Assembly (NCBI RefSeq): GCF_002733955.1
Contig: NZ_NVXQ01000026.1
Span: 1 to 64,000 of the forward strand
Length of the DNA stretch: 64,000 nucleotides
From: Hoeflea sp.
GTDB taxonomy: Bacteria > Pseudomonadota > Alphaproteobacteria > Rhizobiales > Rhizobiaceae
Direction of reading: 5' to 3'
Shown in pieces: positions 1 through 7,624 of this stretch; the first letter of the stretch is position 1, and each line of letters opens with the position of its first letter. Under the pieces are notes generated by a model. The model was not told where the DNA came from and did no database searches. It saw nothing but the letters and a program-made list of their open reading frames with translations. The translations under genes were made by a program, and so were the position numbers.

Positions 1-265
1 CCGGAGCGATCTCATCGATCAACTCAGGCGTGGGATTTCCCTTATTCGTCAGGATTTCAATTCGCTGGCGATGTCGATGCAGCAGGTCATTTGCCGTGCT
101 TGGATGAAGAGGAGATCGGAGCTCGGGTGAGGATTTACTCTGCCGCCGCTTGGGCGTGCGCGTGAGAGGCTTTTGAGATTGTACCGAGGTATCGGAAGGA
201 TGCTTCCGCTGCGGCTTTGGAAACGCGATGACATTGCTGTTGGTGGTGGGATCGGATTTACGCAT
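1..265 (-). CDS. Hypothetical protein, N-terminal 88 residues, runs off the left edge
   Basis: An open frame starts at the ATG ending at 265 and continues without a stop to base 1, so the C-terminus is outside the window. An AGGGAG ribosome site lies about nine bases upstream of that ATG. The visible part is basic and proline/serine/glutamine-rich (it begins MRKSDPTTNSNVIAFPKPQ) and ends in a helix-like stretch with LTNKGNPTPELIDEI. No family is recognised. It lies 85 bases downstream of the PD-(D/E)XK-type gene on the same strand and is probably in the same transcript. Small basic proteins opening with an NVIAFP-like motif recur on rhizobial mobile elements, but I cannot assign a function. 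Confidence 0.6.
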   Translation of the reverse strand, partial: MRKSDPTTNSNVIAFPKPQRKHPSDTSVQSQKPLTRTPKRRQSKSSPELRSPLHPSTANDLLHRHRQRIEILTNKGNPTPELIDEIAP

Positions 266-350
266 GACAGATTTCTCCCTGCGCCAGATCGTTGGGATCG
301 GCGGGTGTCGTGAACAAAAAGTTTGATGTTTGAGTGGAGCCGCGTGCTTG

Positions 351-1262
351 TCAGTGGCGGGTGGGCGCTTGAGCGAAGCCCAACCTGATTAGCTGCGGTT
401 TGCCGCTGGCATCCATGATGTTGGTGTCTTCAAAGGATTTGTCATCCTCATCATCAGCCTCAACGTCATCGAGCTCGACCTCGGGCTGAACTGGGAGAGC
501 TACCGGCAATTGGGAGGACTTTGCGAACGCCTCGCAAGCCTGTTTCCAGTGTTCGTCAACACGAGAGCGAAACTCTGCCTGCAAAGAAGCGATCGCTGCG
601 CCAGCACCTTCAACTTGAACCAGATGGTCCAGCTGCGACAGATGCCAGATACCGCCGTTCAGGTCCGTCTTCCGATTGTCAGCTGTCAGGATGACGACCC
701 TGACTTCTTTGACGTTCAGGCGTCGATGTTCTTTGTAGAGAAAGTCCGGCAACACAAGGCCCGCAGCTTTCATCCGGTTTTGCAAGTCATCAAGTCGCAC
801 GCGGTCGTATGTGTAGACACTGCGTTTTGCATCGACGATATGCGCCGTGTTGGTTCGCTGATTGAGAATGACGAAGTCAGGCGTGTAAGTCTTTCGACCG
901 CCCATATACGCATCGAACGTCAGTGCCCTGAAATTCAGGGCGTCATTCATCTCGACGATTTGCAAGGCCGTCGGCGAAATCGGCAAGCGCAGGTTCTGCG
1001 TCAAAACTTTGAGGTCTGGGTTGCACCTCGCAACGGCAGCGATGCCGAGTTCGATGAGTCTGCCTTCAATTGCAGGCAGTGGCCGAAGCACAGCGGCAAG
1101 GGCATCAATACCGCCAGATAGTGCTTGCGCAATGGCGTCTACCGACAGCGAGGGATCGACGAGTTCATTGATGAACGCATCGAACTGCAGCTTCAGTTCC
1201 AGAGAGTCTGCAGAATACGCATACACGGGTGCGGTGGTTGTCTTAAGTGTGGTCTTTGTCAT
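351..1262 (-). CDS. Hypothetical protein with a PD-(D/E)XK nuclease-like signature
   Basis: The protein has 303 residues, counted from the ATG at 1262, which has an AGGAGG ribosome site about six bases upstream; a longer open frame to 1337 adds an implausible leader that crosses a palindrome. Around residues 127-146 it reads TPDFVIL, then about ten residues, then HIVDAK. This matches the PD-(D/E)XK arrangement (D129, then D144-x-K146), with an upstream acidic residue near E71 as a possible partner. The C-terminal 40 residues are strongly acidic (about 265-285). Overall this suggests a DNA-acting enzyme of the island, possibly TnsA-like in its core. The family is not identified, and the nuclease call is an inference from the motif alone. 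Confidence 0.6.
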   Translation of the reverse strand: MTKTTLKTTTAPVYAYSADSLELKLQFDAFINELVDPSLSVDAIAQALSGGIDALAAVLRPLPAIEGRLIELGIAAVARCNPDLKVLTQNLRLPISPTALQIVEMNDALNFRALTFDAYMGGRKTYTPDFVILNQRTNTAHIVDAKRSVYTYDRVRLDDLQNRMKAAGLVLPDFLYKEHRRLNVKEVRVVILTADNRKTDLNGGIWHLSQLDHLVQVEGAGAAIASLQAEFRSRVDEHWKQACEAFAKSSQLPVALPVQPEVELDDVEADDEDDKSFEDTNIMDASGKPQLIRLGFAQAPTRH

Positions 1263-1316
1263 GGAAACCTCCTGTTGGAGAGCGATGACGGCAGCCGGGC
1301 AGACACAGAGGCTCAG

Positions 1317-1337
1317 ATGCGGAAATAATTTCCGCAT
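1317..1337. promoter_or_regulatory. Perfect 21-bp palindrome upstream of the nuclease-like gene
   Basis: Ten-base arms (5' arm ATGCGGAAAT) flank a single central A at 1327. The element lies 55 bases upstream of the start of the minus-strand gene 351-1262. Nineteen of its bases recur at the start of the integrase gene (10676-10694). The placement suggests an operator for an island-encoded regulator; no such protein is identified in the window. Confidence 0.55.
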
Positions 1338-2064
1338 TCGCTGCTCAAAACGAGCAGCCGAACCGCTGATGTCGGCGAGGAACGGGCGCTATCGCAATGA
1401 AGTGAAATGATCAGTGACGAGAGAACGAGATGGGTGACCGTAATGGGTCGCCAGTCCGCGTTTTGCGTTGCCGTGATCGAGCTTCAACAGGAGATGGGTG
1501 CGATTGGTCTTCCCCATGAGGGGAGATAACGATAAAGGTCAACATAGCCTTAGGCCTTTCGAGAGAAGGTTGCGGGTCAGGCCTCTGTCGGTGTTGGTAG
1601 CACCGGCGGGGGCCGCTAAGTCGCTGCAGAAATTCAGTTTCTGGCGACAATCAACAGATAGTCCGGAGTTGCTTGTCCGGCAAGCCGAAAAAGAACGTAT
1701 CCGGAACGGAGCTCCAAGATGGTTAACAGACGACGCGGGCGCGTTGGAAGACCAGACCAAGCAGAGTCAGCCAACAGGCATGTTATGCGACGCTCTTTTA
1801 GGCTGGCGGCGAATGAAGTAGTTCCGAGTCGGGCAGATTTGCTTGTGGCCGCTTCTTCGATCTGAAGTCAATAATTGTGTCTGTGATCGGGCTGACGTCT
1901 TACTGACTCCGGCCTGGTGAAACTGATAGTCGCAATCGCCGAATAGCCGATTTCGACCTCACAGCTGCGGTGCTTCGTCCAGCAGCGGACCGAGCTGTTA
2001 CAGACATTGGCAATGATCGTCAGCGCGCATACTATCGGAATATCGATCCAACAGAGGTGTAAAT
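1338..2064. other. Gene-poor stretch of the island
   Basis: No convincing gene is seen in these roughly 730 bases. Open frames exist on both strands, but their predicted proteins are rich in Arg, Ser and Cys and look like chance frames. The best small candidate is a plus-strand 48-codon frame, 1719-1865, with a GGAG ribosome site seven bases before its ATG and a basic product (starting MVNRRRGRVGRP); I give it about one chance in four. Several short inverted repeats occur, for example around 1630-1645. The stretch may be decayed coding sequence or hold an unrecognised RNA. Confidence 0.5.
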
Positions 2065-2327
2065 ATGGAACGGGAACCAAACCTGATCATCTCAAGCGCG
2101 TCGCCGCGGATCGACGAAGATGGCGTTCCATTCAAGATAGACATCTGAAACTTGAAGGAGGGGATGGGAGGGCGCTGGTGGTAGTATCCGAAGACGGAAC
2201 ATCGGTCGTTAGGGATGATTTGTTTGACGACGACAGAGCCGCTTTCGAAGAGGCCGTTACTGCAGTTCGTAGCGAAGGTGCTGGTTGTCGCTCGCCCACC
2301 ATAAATGGGTCATCTCTTTTGGGTTGA
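2065..2327 (+). pseudogene. Small hypothetical gene broken by a single-base frameshift
   Basis: A good ribosome site (AGAGGT) precedes the ATG at 2065, which opens MEREPNLIISSASPRIDEDG and runs to FKIDI before a TGA at 2146-2148. The reading then continues smoothly in the next frame as LKLEGGDGRALVVV, EDGTSVVRDDLFDDD and EEAVTAVRSEG. The two halves together read like one small acidic protein of about 85 residues, of a type I have seen in rhizobial accessory regions. Loss of one base near 2146 explains the break. The 3' end overlaps the convergent DUF3800 gene by 18 bases. A sequencing error cannot be excluded. Confidence 0.6.
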
Positions 2328-3179
2328 TTGCCCTGGTCGGCTCTCTAGGCCCTTAATTCGGCGGTCCCGTGCCAACAAAAATTCATAAGCCTCTTGCGAA
2401 ACATTCTCGGTCGAAAAATTGTAATTCGGTAGATTCAGAACATTTAGCTTTGACGTCAATTTGAGGAATTCGAGATCGCCTTTCTTTAGCTGCCCCCCCA
2501 GTTTTTGCTGAACCATAATCCACTGAGTTCGCGAGATCGCAAACGCTGCAAAATCTGCAAGCTGAATACCAGGAACACTCTTCGAACTACAAAACTGGGC
2601 CTGCGGTCCTTCGATTACGTCCTCCCAGTTTGGTAAATCGACTTTGGCTCCTTCTTTTGCAAGACCCTCATCAACATAGAGCGGCATTGGCAATGGGAAT
2701 TCATCCGGGTGATCCTGGTTCATTTCTCTGATGTAACGGGAGACGTTCGAACAGAGAAAGAGGAATCCGAAATGAGATACGTCTTTGATATTCCACCAAG
2801 CGCCCGGTTCACGCCGCCACTCCGAAATAAGGTGAGGATGATCGCGCAGTGTCTCTTCGCTGGCGGTCTGATGTACGATTGGTAGTTCGAAGCCTTCGAA
2901 AAGCAGCTTCATCAGAGAAAAAATCTCAATCCTCTTTTGGACTTCAACCCCCCTCCAAGCACCCCGCCCGCTGTAGATATCAGTGAAATGCAATTCGGGC
3001 GCGTCAAATTCAGCTTTAACGCCGTCGAGGAACATATTCATCGCGACAGAAACCTGGTTTGCTGCCACGGATGGCACGATTACTGCCGTCCAAGATTTCC
3101 GAGATGATGACAGAAAATAAGACCCTGAATCCACTCCAGGATTTCCAGCATCATCGATGTAAATACCACCTTTTACCAT
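2310..3179 (-). CDS. DUF3800 family protein (RNase H-like fold)
   Basis: The protein has 289 residues. It opens with IYIDDAGNPG (D9, D10), typical of the DUF3800 N-terminal strand, has HFTDI in the middle, a second acidic strand LYVDEG near residue 169 and the conserved QLADF at 206-210. These three acidic positions match the triad expected of the RNase H-like fold proposed for this family. DUF3800 proteins are common in mobile and defence regions, but their substrate is not established. It is transcribed away from the Gabija-type operon across a 107-base gap, which suggests an accessory role or shared regulation. No strong ribosome site is seen at its ATG. Confidence 0.85.
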   Translation of the reverse strand: MVKGGIYIDDAGNPGVDSGSYFLSSSRKSWTAVIVPSVAANQVSVAMNMFLDGVKAEFDAPELHFTDIYSGRGAWRGVEVQKRIEIFSLMKLLFEGFELPIVHQTASEETLRDHPHLISEWRREPGAWWNIKDVSHFGFLFLCSNVSRYIREMNQDHPDEFPLPMPLYVDEGLAKEGAKVDLPNWEDVIEGPQAQFCSSKSVPGIQLADFAAFAISRTQWIMVQQKLGGQLKKGDLEFLKLTSKLNVLNLPNYNFSTENVSQEAYEFLLARDRRIKGLESRPGQSTQKR

Positions 3180-3239
3180 GTACGATCTCAGGGTATCTGC
3201 TCAATAGTTTGTGGGTTCAAAGCTAATTTGCTTTCCAAA

Positions 3240-3268
3240 TTGTCGGCTGTCCCGCAGATTGGTCTAGT
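3240..3268 (+). promoter_or_regulatory. Possible promoter of the Gabija-type operon
   Basis: In the 107-base gap between the divergent DUF3800 gene and the OLD-family gene, TTGTCG (3240-3245) and TCTAGT (3263-3268) are 17 bases apart. They lie just upstream of the GAGGG ribosome site of the ATPase gene. Matches to consensus are moderate, so this is only a candidate. Confidence 0.35.
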
Positions 3269-3286
3269 TACACACTTGAGGGCGGC

Positions 3287-5122
3287 ATGAGAATTAGCAA
3301 GCTATCAATCAAGAATTTTCGAGGAGTAGCCAAGGCTGACTTGATTTTCCCAAGCCACGCTGTCCTCATCGGTGATAATAATACAGGGAAGTCGACAGTC
3401 TTGGAAGCGTTGGATTTGGTGTTAGGACCTGACCGAGCGCATCGGATGCCTCCAGTCGATGAACACGATTTCTTCCAAGGGAAGTATATATTAAGTGTGC
3501 CAGAGCCAAAGCCAGCAGCTGTGGCCGCAGCGAACGACGCTGATGTCGCAGCCGAAGAGGCTGAACAGGTAGCGGAGTTAGTGGAAGAAACCGCACCGGT
3601 TATTCGGATAGACGCGACAGTCTGTGATCTCTCAGACGAACAAAAAGCCCGGTTCTTTGCGAACGTCGAATGGTGGGACGATGAGCAAGGTTGTGTCCTA
3701 GAACAACCCAGCGCTGAACAGATAGCAACCGCATCACCTTGTATTCGCGTCTCTTTTATCGGTTGGTATGATGTCGAAGAAGATGACTTTTCGGGGGAGA
3801 CGTTTTTCACAAAAACAGATGATGATGGACTTCGGCAATCGTTCCGCAAGAAGGACAAGCAAATCTGTGGCTTCTTGTACCTCCGAACCCTGCGAACTGG
3901 ATCACGGGCGCTTAGTCTAGAACGGGGAAGTCTGCTCGACATCATTCTCAGATTGCAGGAGGCTCGCCCCAAATTGTGGGAAGACAGTCTCGAAGCACTT
4001 TCGTCACTGCAGTTATCCGACGGCGTAGAAGGTGGATTGGGAGAAGTGCTTGAGAGTGTGAACACCGCACTCAAAAAATACGTGCCAAAGGAATGGGGTG
4101 CTCAACCTCAGCTAAGAGTGTCAAACCTAACCAGAGAACATTTGCGCAAGGTCGTAACCGCGTTCATGTCGACTGGTGAAGGAGAACATCTAGCTCCGTA
4201 TTACCGACAAGGCACCGGCACCATAAATATGCTGGTCTTGGCGCTCTTGTCTCAGATCGCCGCTGGCAAGCAAAATGTAATTTTTGCAATGGAAGAGCCA
4301 GAGATCGCCATACCGCCATACGCGCAAAAACAGATCGTCAATGAAGTCCGCAAGCTCTCATCGCAAACGATCTTCACCTCTCATTCGCCTTATGTAATCG
4401 AAGAGTTTGGCGTCGAAGGAACGATACCGCTTAGCCGTGATGCCGCAGGTGTGCTGGTACAACGCAAGATAGTTCTTCCTGCGTCGATAAAGCCGAAGTT
4501 TTACCGTCAGAACTTTCGGACAGTGTTTTGTGAGGGGTTACTCTCAAGACGAGTGTTGTTGGCTGAGGGCGCGACGGAAGCAATTGCGTTTCCAGCGGTG
4601 GCGCGGAGGCTGTCTAAACTCCGACCAGGAGAATTCAAAACCCTTGAAAGCCTCGGTGTGTGTACCCTTGATGCCGGTTCCGAGAGCAAAATCATTGCAA
4701 TGGCGGGCCTATATCGCGACCTTGGAAAAGAGGTTATTTGTGCCTGCGATGCTCAAGACGCAGCAGTTACGGCCAATATGGAAGCCGCACTTGATGTTGT
4801 ACTGATGCATGGTGAGAAAGGTTTTGAAAAGATGGTGTTGGCAGGCACCACGGTCGCGGCCATGGAGCGATACATAGCAAGCATTACTTGGCCTGAGGCG
4901 CTGAAAGCGCAGTTTCCGAACCCTAATGCCGACCTCGCCAATGCGATGCAAACCTATCTTTCAAAATATAAGGGAGAGGGGGTCGCGGCTGATTTTCTAG
5001 TGCAGTGCGAATTCGAAGAAATCCCTGAATGGATTAGAGAAGCGTGCCTTGCAATTCAAAAATTCTGCGTTGGCGAAGAAGATGAGGCTAATCCACCAGC
5101 GCCGGTTGAAGCAAACACATGA
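3287..5122 (+). CDS. gajA: OLD-family ATP-dependent endonuclease, Gabija GajA-like
   Basis: The protein has 611 residues. Its N-terminal ABC-type ATPase has Walker A GDNNTGKST (29-37), Walker B with MEEPE near 334 and a TSHSPYV switch near 365. A C-terminal TOPRIM domain has LLAEGATEA near 424 and an acidic CDAQD near 487. This is a class 2 OLD nuclease; with a UvrD-like helicase directly downstream it matches the Gabija anti-phage system. In the known system GajA is a nucleotide-sensing DNA nickase controlled by ATP. An acidic, Ala/Glu-rich insertion (about 68-105) interrupts the ATPase domain. The start has a TTGAGGG ribosome site. Its stop overlaps the next ATG by four bases (ATGA), implying translational coupling. 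The TOPRIM acidic pair is D-x-x-D rather than the usual D-x-D. Confidence 0.85.
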   Translation: MRISKLSIKNFRGVAKADLIFPSHAVLIGDNNTGKSTVLEALDLVLGPDRAHRMPPVDEHDFFQGKYILSVPEPKPAAVAAANDADVAAEEAEQVAELVEETAPVIRIDATVCDLSDEQKARFFANVEWWDDEQGCVLEQPSAEQIATASPCIRVSFIGWYDVEEDDFSGETFFTKTDDDGLRQSFRKKDKQICGFLYLRTLRTGSRALSLERGSLLDIILRLQEARPKLWEDSLEALSSLQLSDGVEGGLGEVLESVNTALKKYVPKEWGAQPQLRVSNLTREHLRKVVTAFMSTGEGEHLAPYYRQGTGTINMLVLALLSQIAAGKQNVIFAMEEPEIAIPPYAQKQIVNEVRKLSSQTIFTSHSPYVIEEFGVEGTIPLSRDAAGVLVQRKIVLPASIKPKFYRQNFRTVFCEGLLSRRVLLAEGATEAIAFPAVARRLSKLRPGEFKTLESLGVCTLDAGSESKIIAMAGLYRDLGKEVICACDAQDAAVTANMEAALDVVLMHGEKGFEKMVLAGTTVAAMERYIASITWPEALKAQFPNPNADLANAMQTYLSKYKGEGVAADFLVQCEFEEIPEWIREACLAIQKFCVGEEDEANPPAPVEANT

Positions 5123-6933
5123 AACTAACTGACCAGCAAAAGTGCGTCTTGGATGCGGAAGGGAATTGTCTGGTACTCGGTGGTCCAGGTGCAGGTAAAA
5201 CGACGATCTCAATTATGAAGGCTGCTGCATTTGTTGAGACAGAATTGAATGCTGAACAACATGTGTTGTTTTTGAGTTTTGCACGGGCGACGGTCTCTCG
5301 TGTTAGTGAAGGTATTTCTCGCGATCTTAACGTGCCCAAGGCGGTTTCGAGTCGCATTGAGGTCGATACCTACCATTCCTTCTTCTGGCGCATCCTGAAG
5401 GGGCACGGATATCTTTTGAAACTACCGCACTCACTAGATTTATTGCTGCCTGCTGATGTTGCCGGCGTCTTGTCGGAACTTCGAAGCACCACTGATCAAT
5501 CCCGTGATGACGGTTTGCTTGAACTCACCGACGACGAAAAAGCCGTTTTGCTGCGTGTTGCATTCGAAACTGGAAAGATTGGCTTTGATTTATTTGCGCC
5601 ATTATTGGCTGATCTTTTGACCAAATTTCCAACTATCGGTGACCTCGTGGCGAACCGGTATCCATTGATTATTTTAGACGAGTTTCAAGACACCAGCGAA
5701 GAGCAGTGGGAAATCGTTAAACAGTTGGGGGGCAAGTCACGCTGTATTGCTCTCGCTGATCCTGATCAGAGAATCTTCGATTTCATCGCGACTGATCCGG
5801 AGCGCCCGAACCATTTTATCGAGTATTTCAAAGCGGAAAAAATTGATCTGGGTGGGTTCAGTCACCGAAATCTTCATACCGATATAACGCTGTTTGGAGA
5901 CGATGTGCTCAAAGGGGAGTTTTCCCAACTTGCCTATGAAGGCATACACTTGGTCGGATACCACCGCATCGAAGCACGAGCGCATGCCAAGCTGTTGTCT
6001 GAGGTGATGGAGGCCCGAAAGCGGGCTATTGAGGCAAGCGGCGAAGCATGGTCGGTGGCTGTGCTGGTGCCGACCAAACCATTGACTAAAAAGATTTCTG
6101 ACTTGTTCACGCAAGGATTGGGCGTATTGCCTGCAATACCACACACAGCTGTGATCGAGCGGGATGCTGCTATCCTATCGGCCCACTGCATTGGCAACCT
6201 GCTTGAGAAGCGGATAGTTGCCGAAAACTTTGAGCGGTTTGTTTTGCAAGTAGCCAGCTTCTATCGCGGGCGGAGTGGGAGCAGTCCTGCTAAAGGCCAT
6301 CTCAGGATAGCTAACAGCTTTGTCGCCGATCTACAGAAGAGACAGACATTGCATCGAGAAGGGAGAGATTTGCCCGCGGCATCAAAAGTGCGGAAAATGG
6401 AACAAGTTTACAATGAGGTGCTCGCTCTTTCATTTACCGGTGATCCACAGCGCGACTGGGTGATGGTACGTAACGTTCTGGACAAAGGTAATTGTGTCCA
6501 ATTGCGCGACATCGCGGAAGAAGCCCGTAATCTCCGTTTTTTAGATCGTGGAAAACAGCTTCGTCTAATGCTGTCAGAAGCCTGGGATGGTGTTGCCGCC
6601 TACCAGAGTGCATTTGATCTAACGAAAGAGGCTTTTGTGCAGGAACACTTTGCCACGGCTGGGCAGCCTGAGAATGGTGTCGTGATAATGAACCTGCACA
6701 AAGCAAAAGGGAAACAGTTTGACGAGACCATTCTGTTTGAGGATATGCCAATTATTGCGAGAGGCATGGGGATCGTTCGAAACAGTGGCCGGTTTGTCCG
6801 AGCGAATGAGGCTGATGATAAGCTGGCGCAGTACCGGAAAAACTTCCGCATGGCAGTGACGAGATCGAAGTACCGAACGACTGTTTTTACGCCTAATCTG
6901 GACAAATGTATTCTGGTTAGTGACTTGATGTAG
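5119..6933 (+). CDS. gajB: UvrD/Rep-like superfamily 1 helicase, Gabija GajB-like
   Basis: The protein has 604 residues. All main SF1A helicase motifs are visible: Walker A GGPGAGKT (21-28), motif Ia LFLSFARATV, motif II LDEFQDTSEEQW near 187, motif III ALADPDQRIFDF, motif V VVIMNLHKAKGKQFDE and motif VI FRMAVTRSKYRT near the C-terminus. The protein is shorter than full UvrD, as in GajB. The gene overlaps gajA by four bases, so the two should be made in step. In Gabija, GajB binds the GajA tetramer and contributes to sensing or processing phage DNA and nucleotide depletion. It could in principle serve repair, but pairing with an OLD nuclease in an island makes defence the best reading. Confidence 0.85.
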   Translation: MKLTDQQKCVLDAEGNCLVLGGPGAGKTTISIMKAAAFVETELNAEQHVLFLSFARATVSRVSEGISRDLNVPKAVSSRIEVDTYHSFFWRILKGHGYLLKLPHSLDLLLPADVAGVLSELRSTTDQSRDDGLLELTDDEKAVLLRVAFETGKIGFDLFAPLLADLLTKFPTIGDLVANRYPLIILDEFQDTSEEQWEIVKQLGGKSRCIALADPDQRIFDFIATDPERPNHFIEYFKAEKIDLGGFSHRNLHTDITLFGDDVLKGEFSQLAYEGIHLVGYHRIEARAHAKLLSEVMEARKRAIEASGEAWSVAVLVPTKPLTKKISDLFTQGLGVLPAIPHTAVIERDAAILSAHCIGNLLEKRIVAENFERFVLQVASFYRGRSGSSPAKGHLRIANSFVADLQKRQTLHREGRDLPAASKVRKMEQVYNEVLALSFTGDPQRDWVMVRNVLDKGNCVQLRDIAEEARNLRFLDRGKQLRLMLSEAWDGVAAYQSAFDLTKEAFVQEHFATAGQPENGVVIMNLHKAKGKQFDETILFEDMPIIARGMGIVRNSGRFVRANEADDKLAQYRKNFRMAVTRSKYRTTVFTPNLDKCILVSDLM

Positions 6934-7447
6934 GAAGCCGACCACGATGATTGGGCCATAGCGCCTTTCCGTCGTTTAAGAATTCAAAATGCTGCGCCAT
7001 TCACGAACGGCCGGTTTCGGAAAGTCGACTGGTCAGCTCTTGTTAACGCGGAACGTCTGCTTTCCCGACTTCGTTCCAACAAGCTGCCTGACAGCTTACT
7101 GCTCCATTTCGGTCATTTTCCCACTGAAAACAGCAGTCGCTATTTGGCCTCCCAGCCGTCCCGAATTCGAACTACTTGCGGGCTGGGTTGTGAAACCTCC
7201 GGATTTCCTGCCCAAGGCGCATAGCCAAAGCGCGGAATTGATATTGGGCCGCCCGATCGCTTGGAGCCGAACTCCTAAACAGAGAGCGGCCCGTCGCGAC
7301 TAATCTCATAAACCCTATCATTGGCGACCAAGTGATGCAGCCTCCTGCCACAATAGAGCATCGGCTCGCTGGATAGATTTCTCCATCGCTTGAGAACTCA
7401 ATCACGGCGCTCTTTGGGCATTATATTGAGCTTCATAGAGCGTCGAA
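6934..7447. other. Gene-poor stretch downstream of the helicase gene
   Basis: About 510 bases follow the helicase stop with no gene I can support. Short frames on both strands (for example 6989-7303 plus and 7172-7405 minus) lack ribosome sites and have unnatural composition. Base composition resembles the chromosome more than the adjacent A+T-rich block does, so this could be a leftover of an earlier insertion. No clear terminator for the Gabija-type operon was found here. Confidence 0.45.
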
Positions 7448-7481
7448 ATATAAATATATAAAACAGTATATAAATATATAA
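7448..7481. repeat. Two 14-bp A+T direct repeats spaced 20 bp
   Basis: ATATAAATATATAA occurs at 7448-7461 and again at 7468-7481, with starts exactly 20 bases apart, about two helical turns. They lie roughly 70-100 bases upstream of the promoter of the DUF3102-like gene. Such helically phased repeats can be protein-binding sites, but simple A+T richness could also produce them. Confidence 0.5.
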
Positions 7482-7528
7482 TTATCCAGAAAAAGCGCAA
7501 ATTTTCATGATCTAAATAGTGATCTCCT

Positions 7529-7544
7529 TATTTTTCGAAAAATA
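7529..7544. promoter_or_regulatory. Perfect 16-bp palindrome just upstream of the -35 box
   Basis: TATTTTTCGAAAAATA is a perfect palindrome ending seven bases before the proposed -35 hexamer (7551). Its position fits an operator or activator site for the DUF3102-like gene. Confidence 0.4.
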
Positions 7545-7550
7545 TTATTA

Positions 7551-7579
7551 TTGTAATATTATATATTATATGATATAAT
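7551..7579 (+). promoter_or_regulatory. Promoter of the DUF3102-like gene
   Basis: TTGTAA (7551-7556) and a perfect TATAAT (7574-7579) are separated by 17 bases, close to the sigma-70 consensus. They lie 45 bases upstream of the start codon at 7625. Confidence 0.65.
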
Positions 7580-7587
7580 GGTAACAC

Positions 7588-7601
7588 CTACATATACGTA
7601 G
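7588..7601. promoter_or_regulatory. Near-palindrome at the expected transcription start
   Basis: CTACATATACGTAG is a 14-bp near-palindrome (12 of 14 positions symmetric) beginning nine bases after the -10 box. It therefore overlaps or follows the expected start of transcription, a typical place for a repressor operator. The binding protein is unknown; autoregulation by the downstream gene product is possible. Confidence 0.35.
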
Positions 7602-7624
7602 ATAATTCTTGATAGGAGATCAAA

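Noticed and set aside
49-234. Minus-strand 61-codon frame at the left edge
   Set aside because: It is out of frame with the better partial gene 1-265, which has a ribosome site and stays open to the edge.
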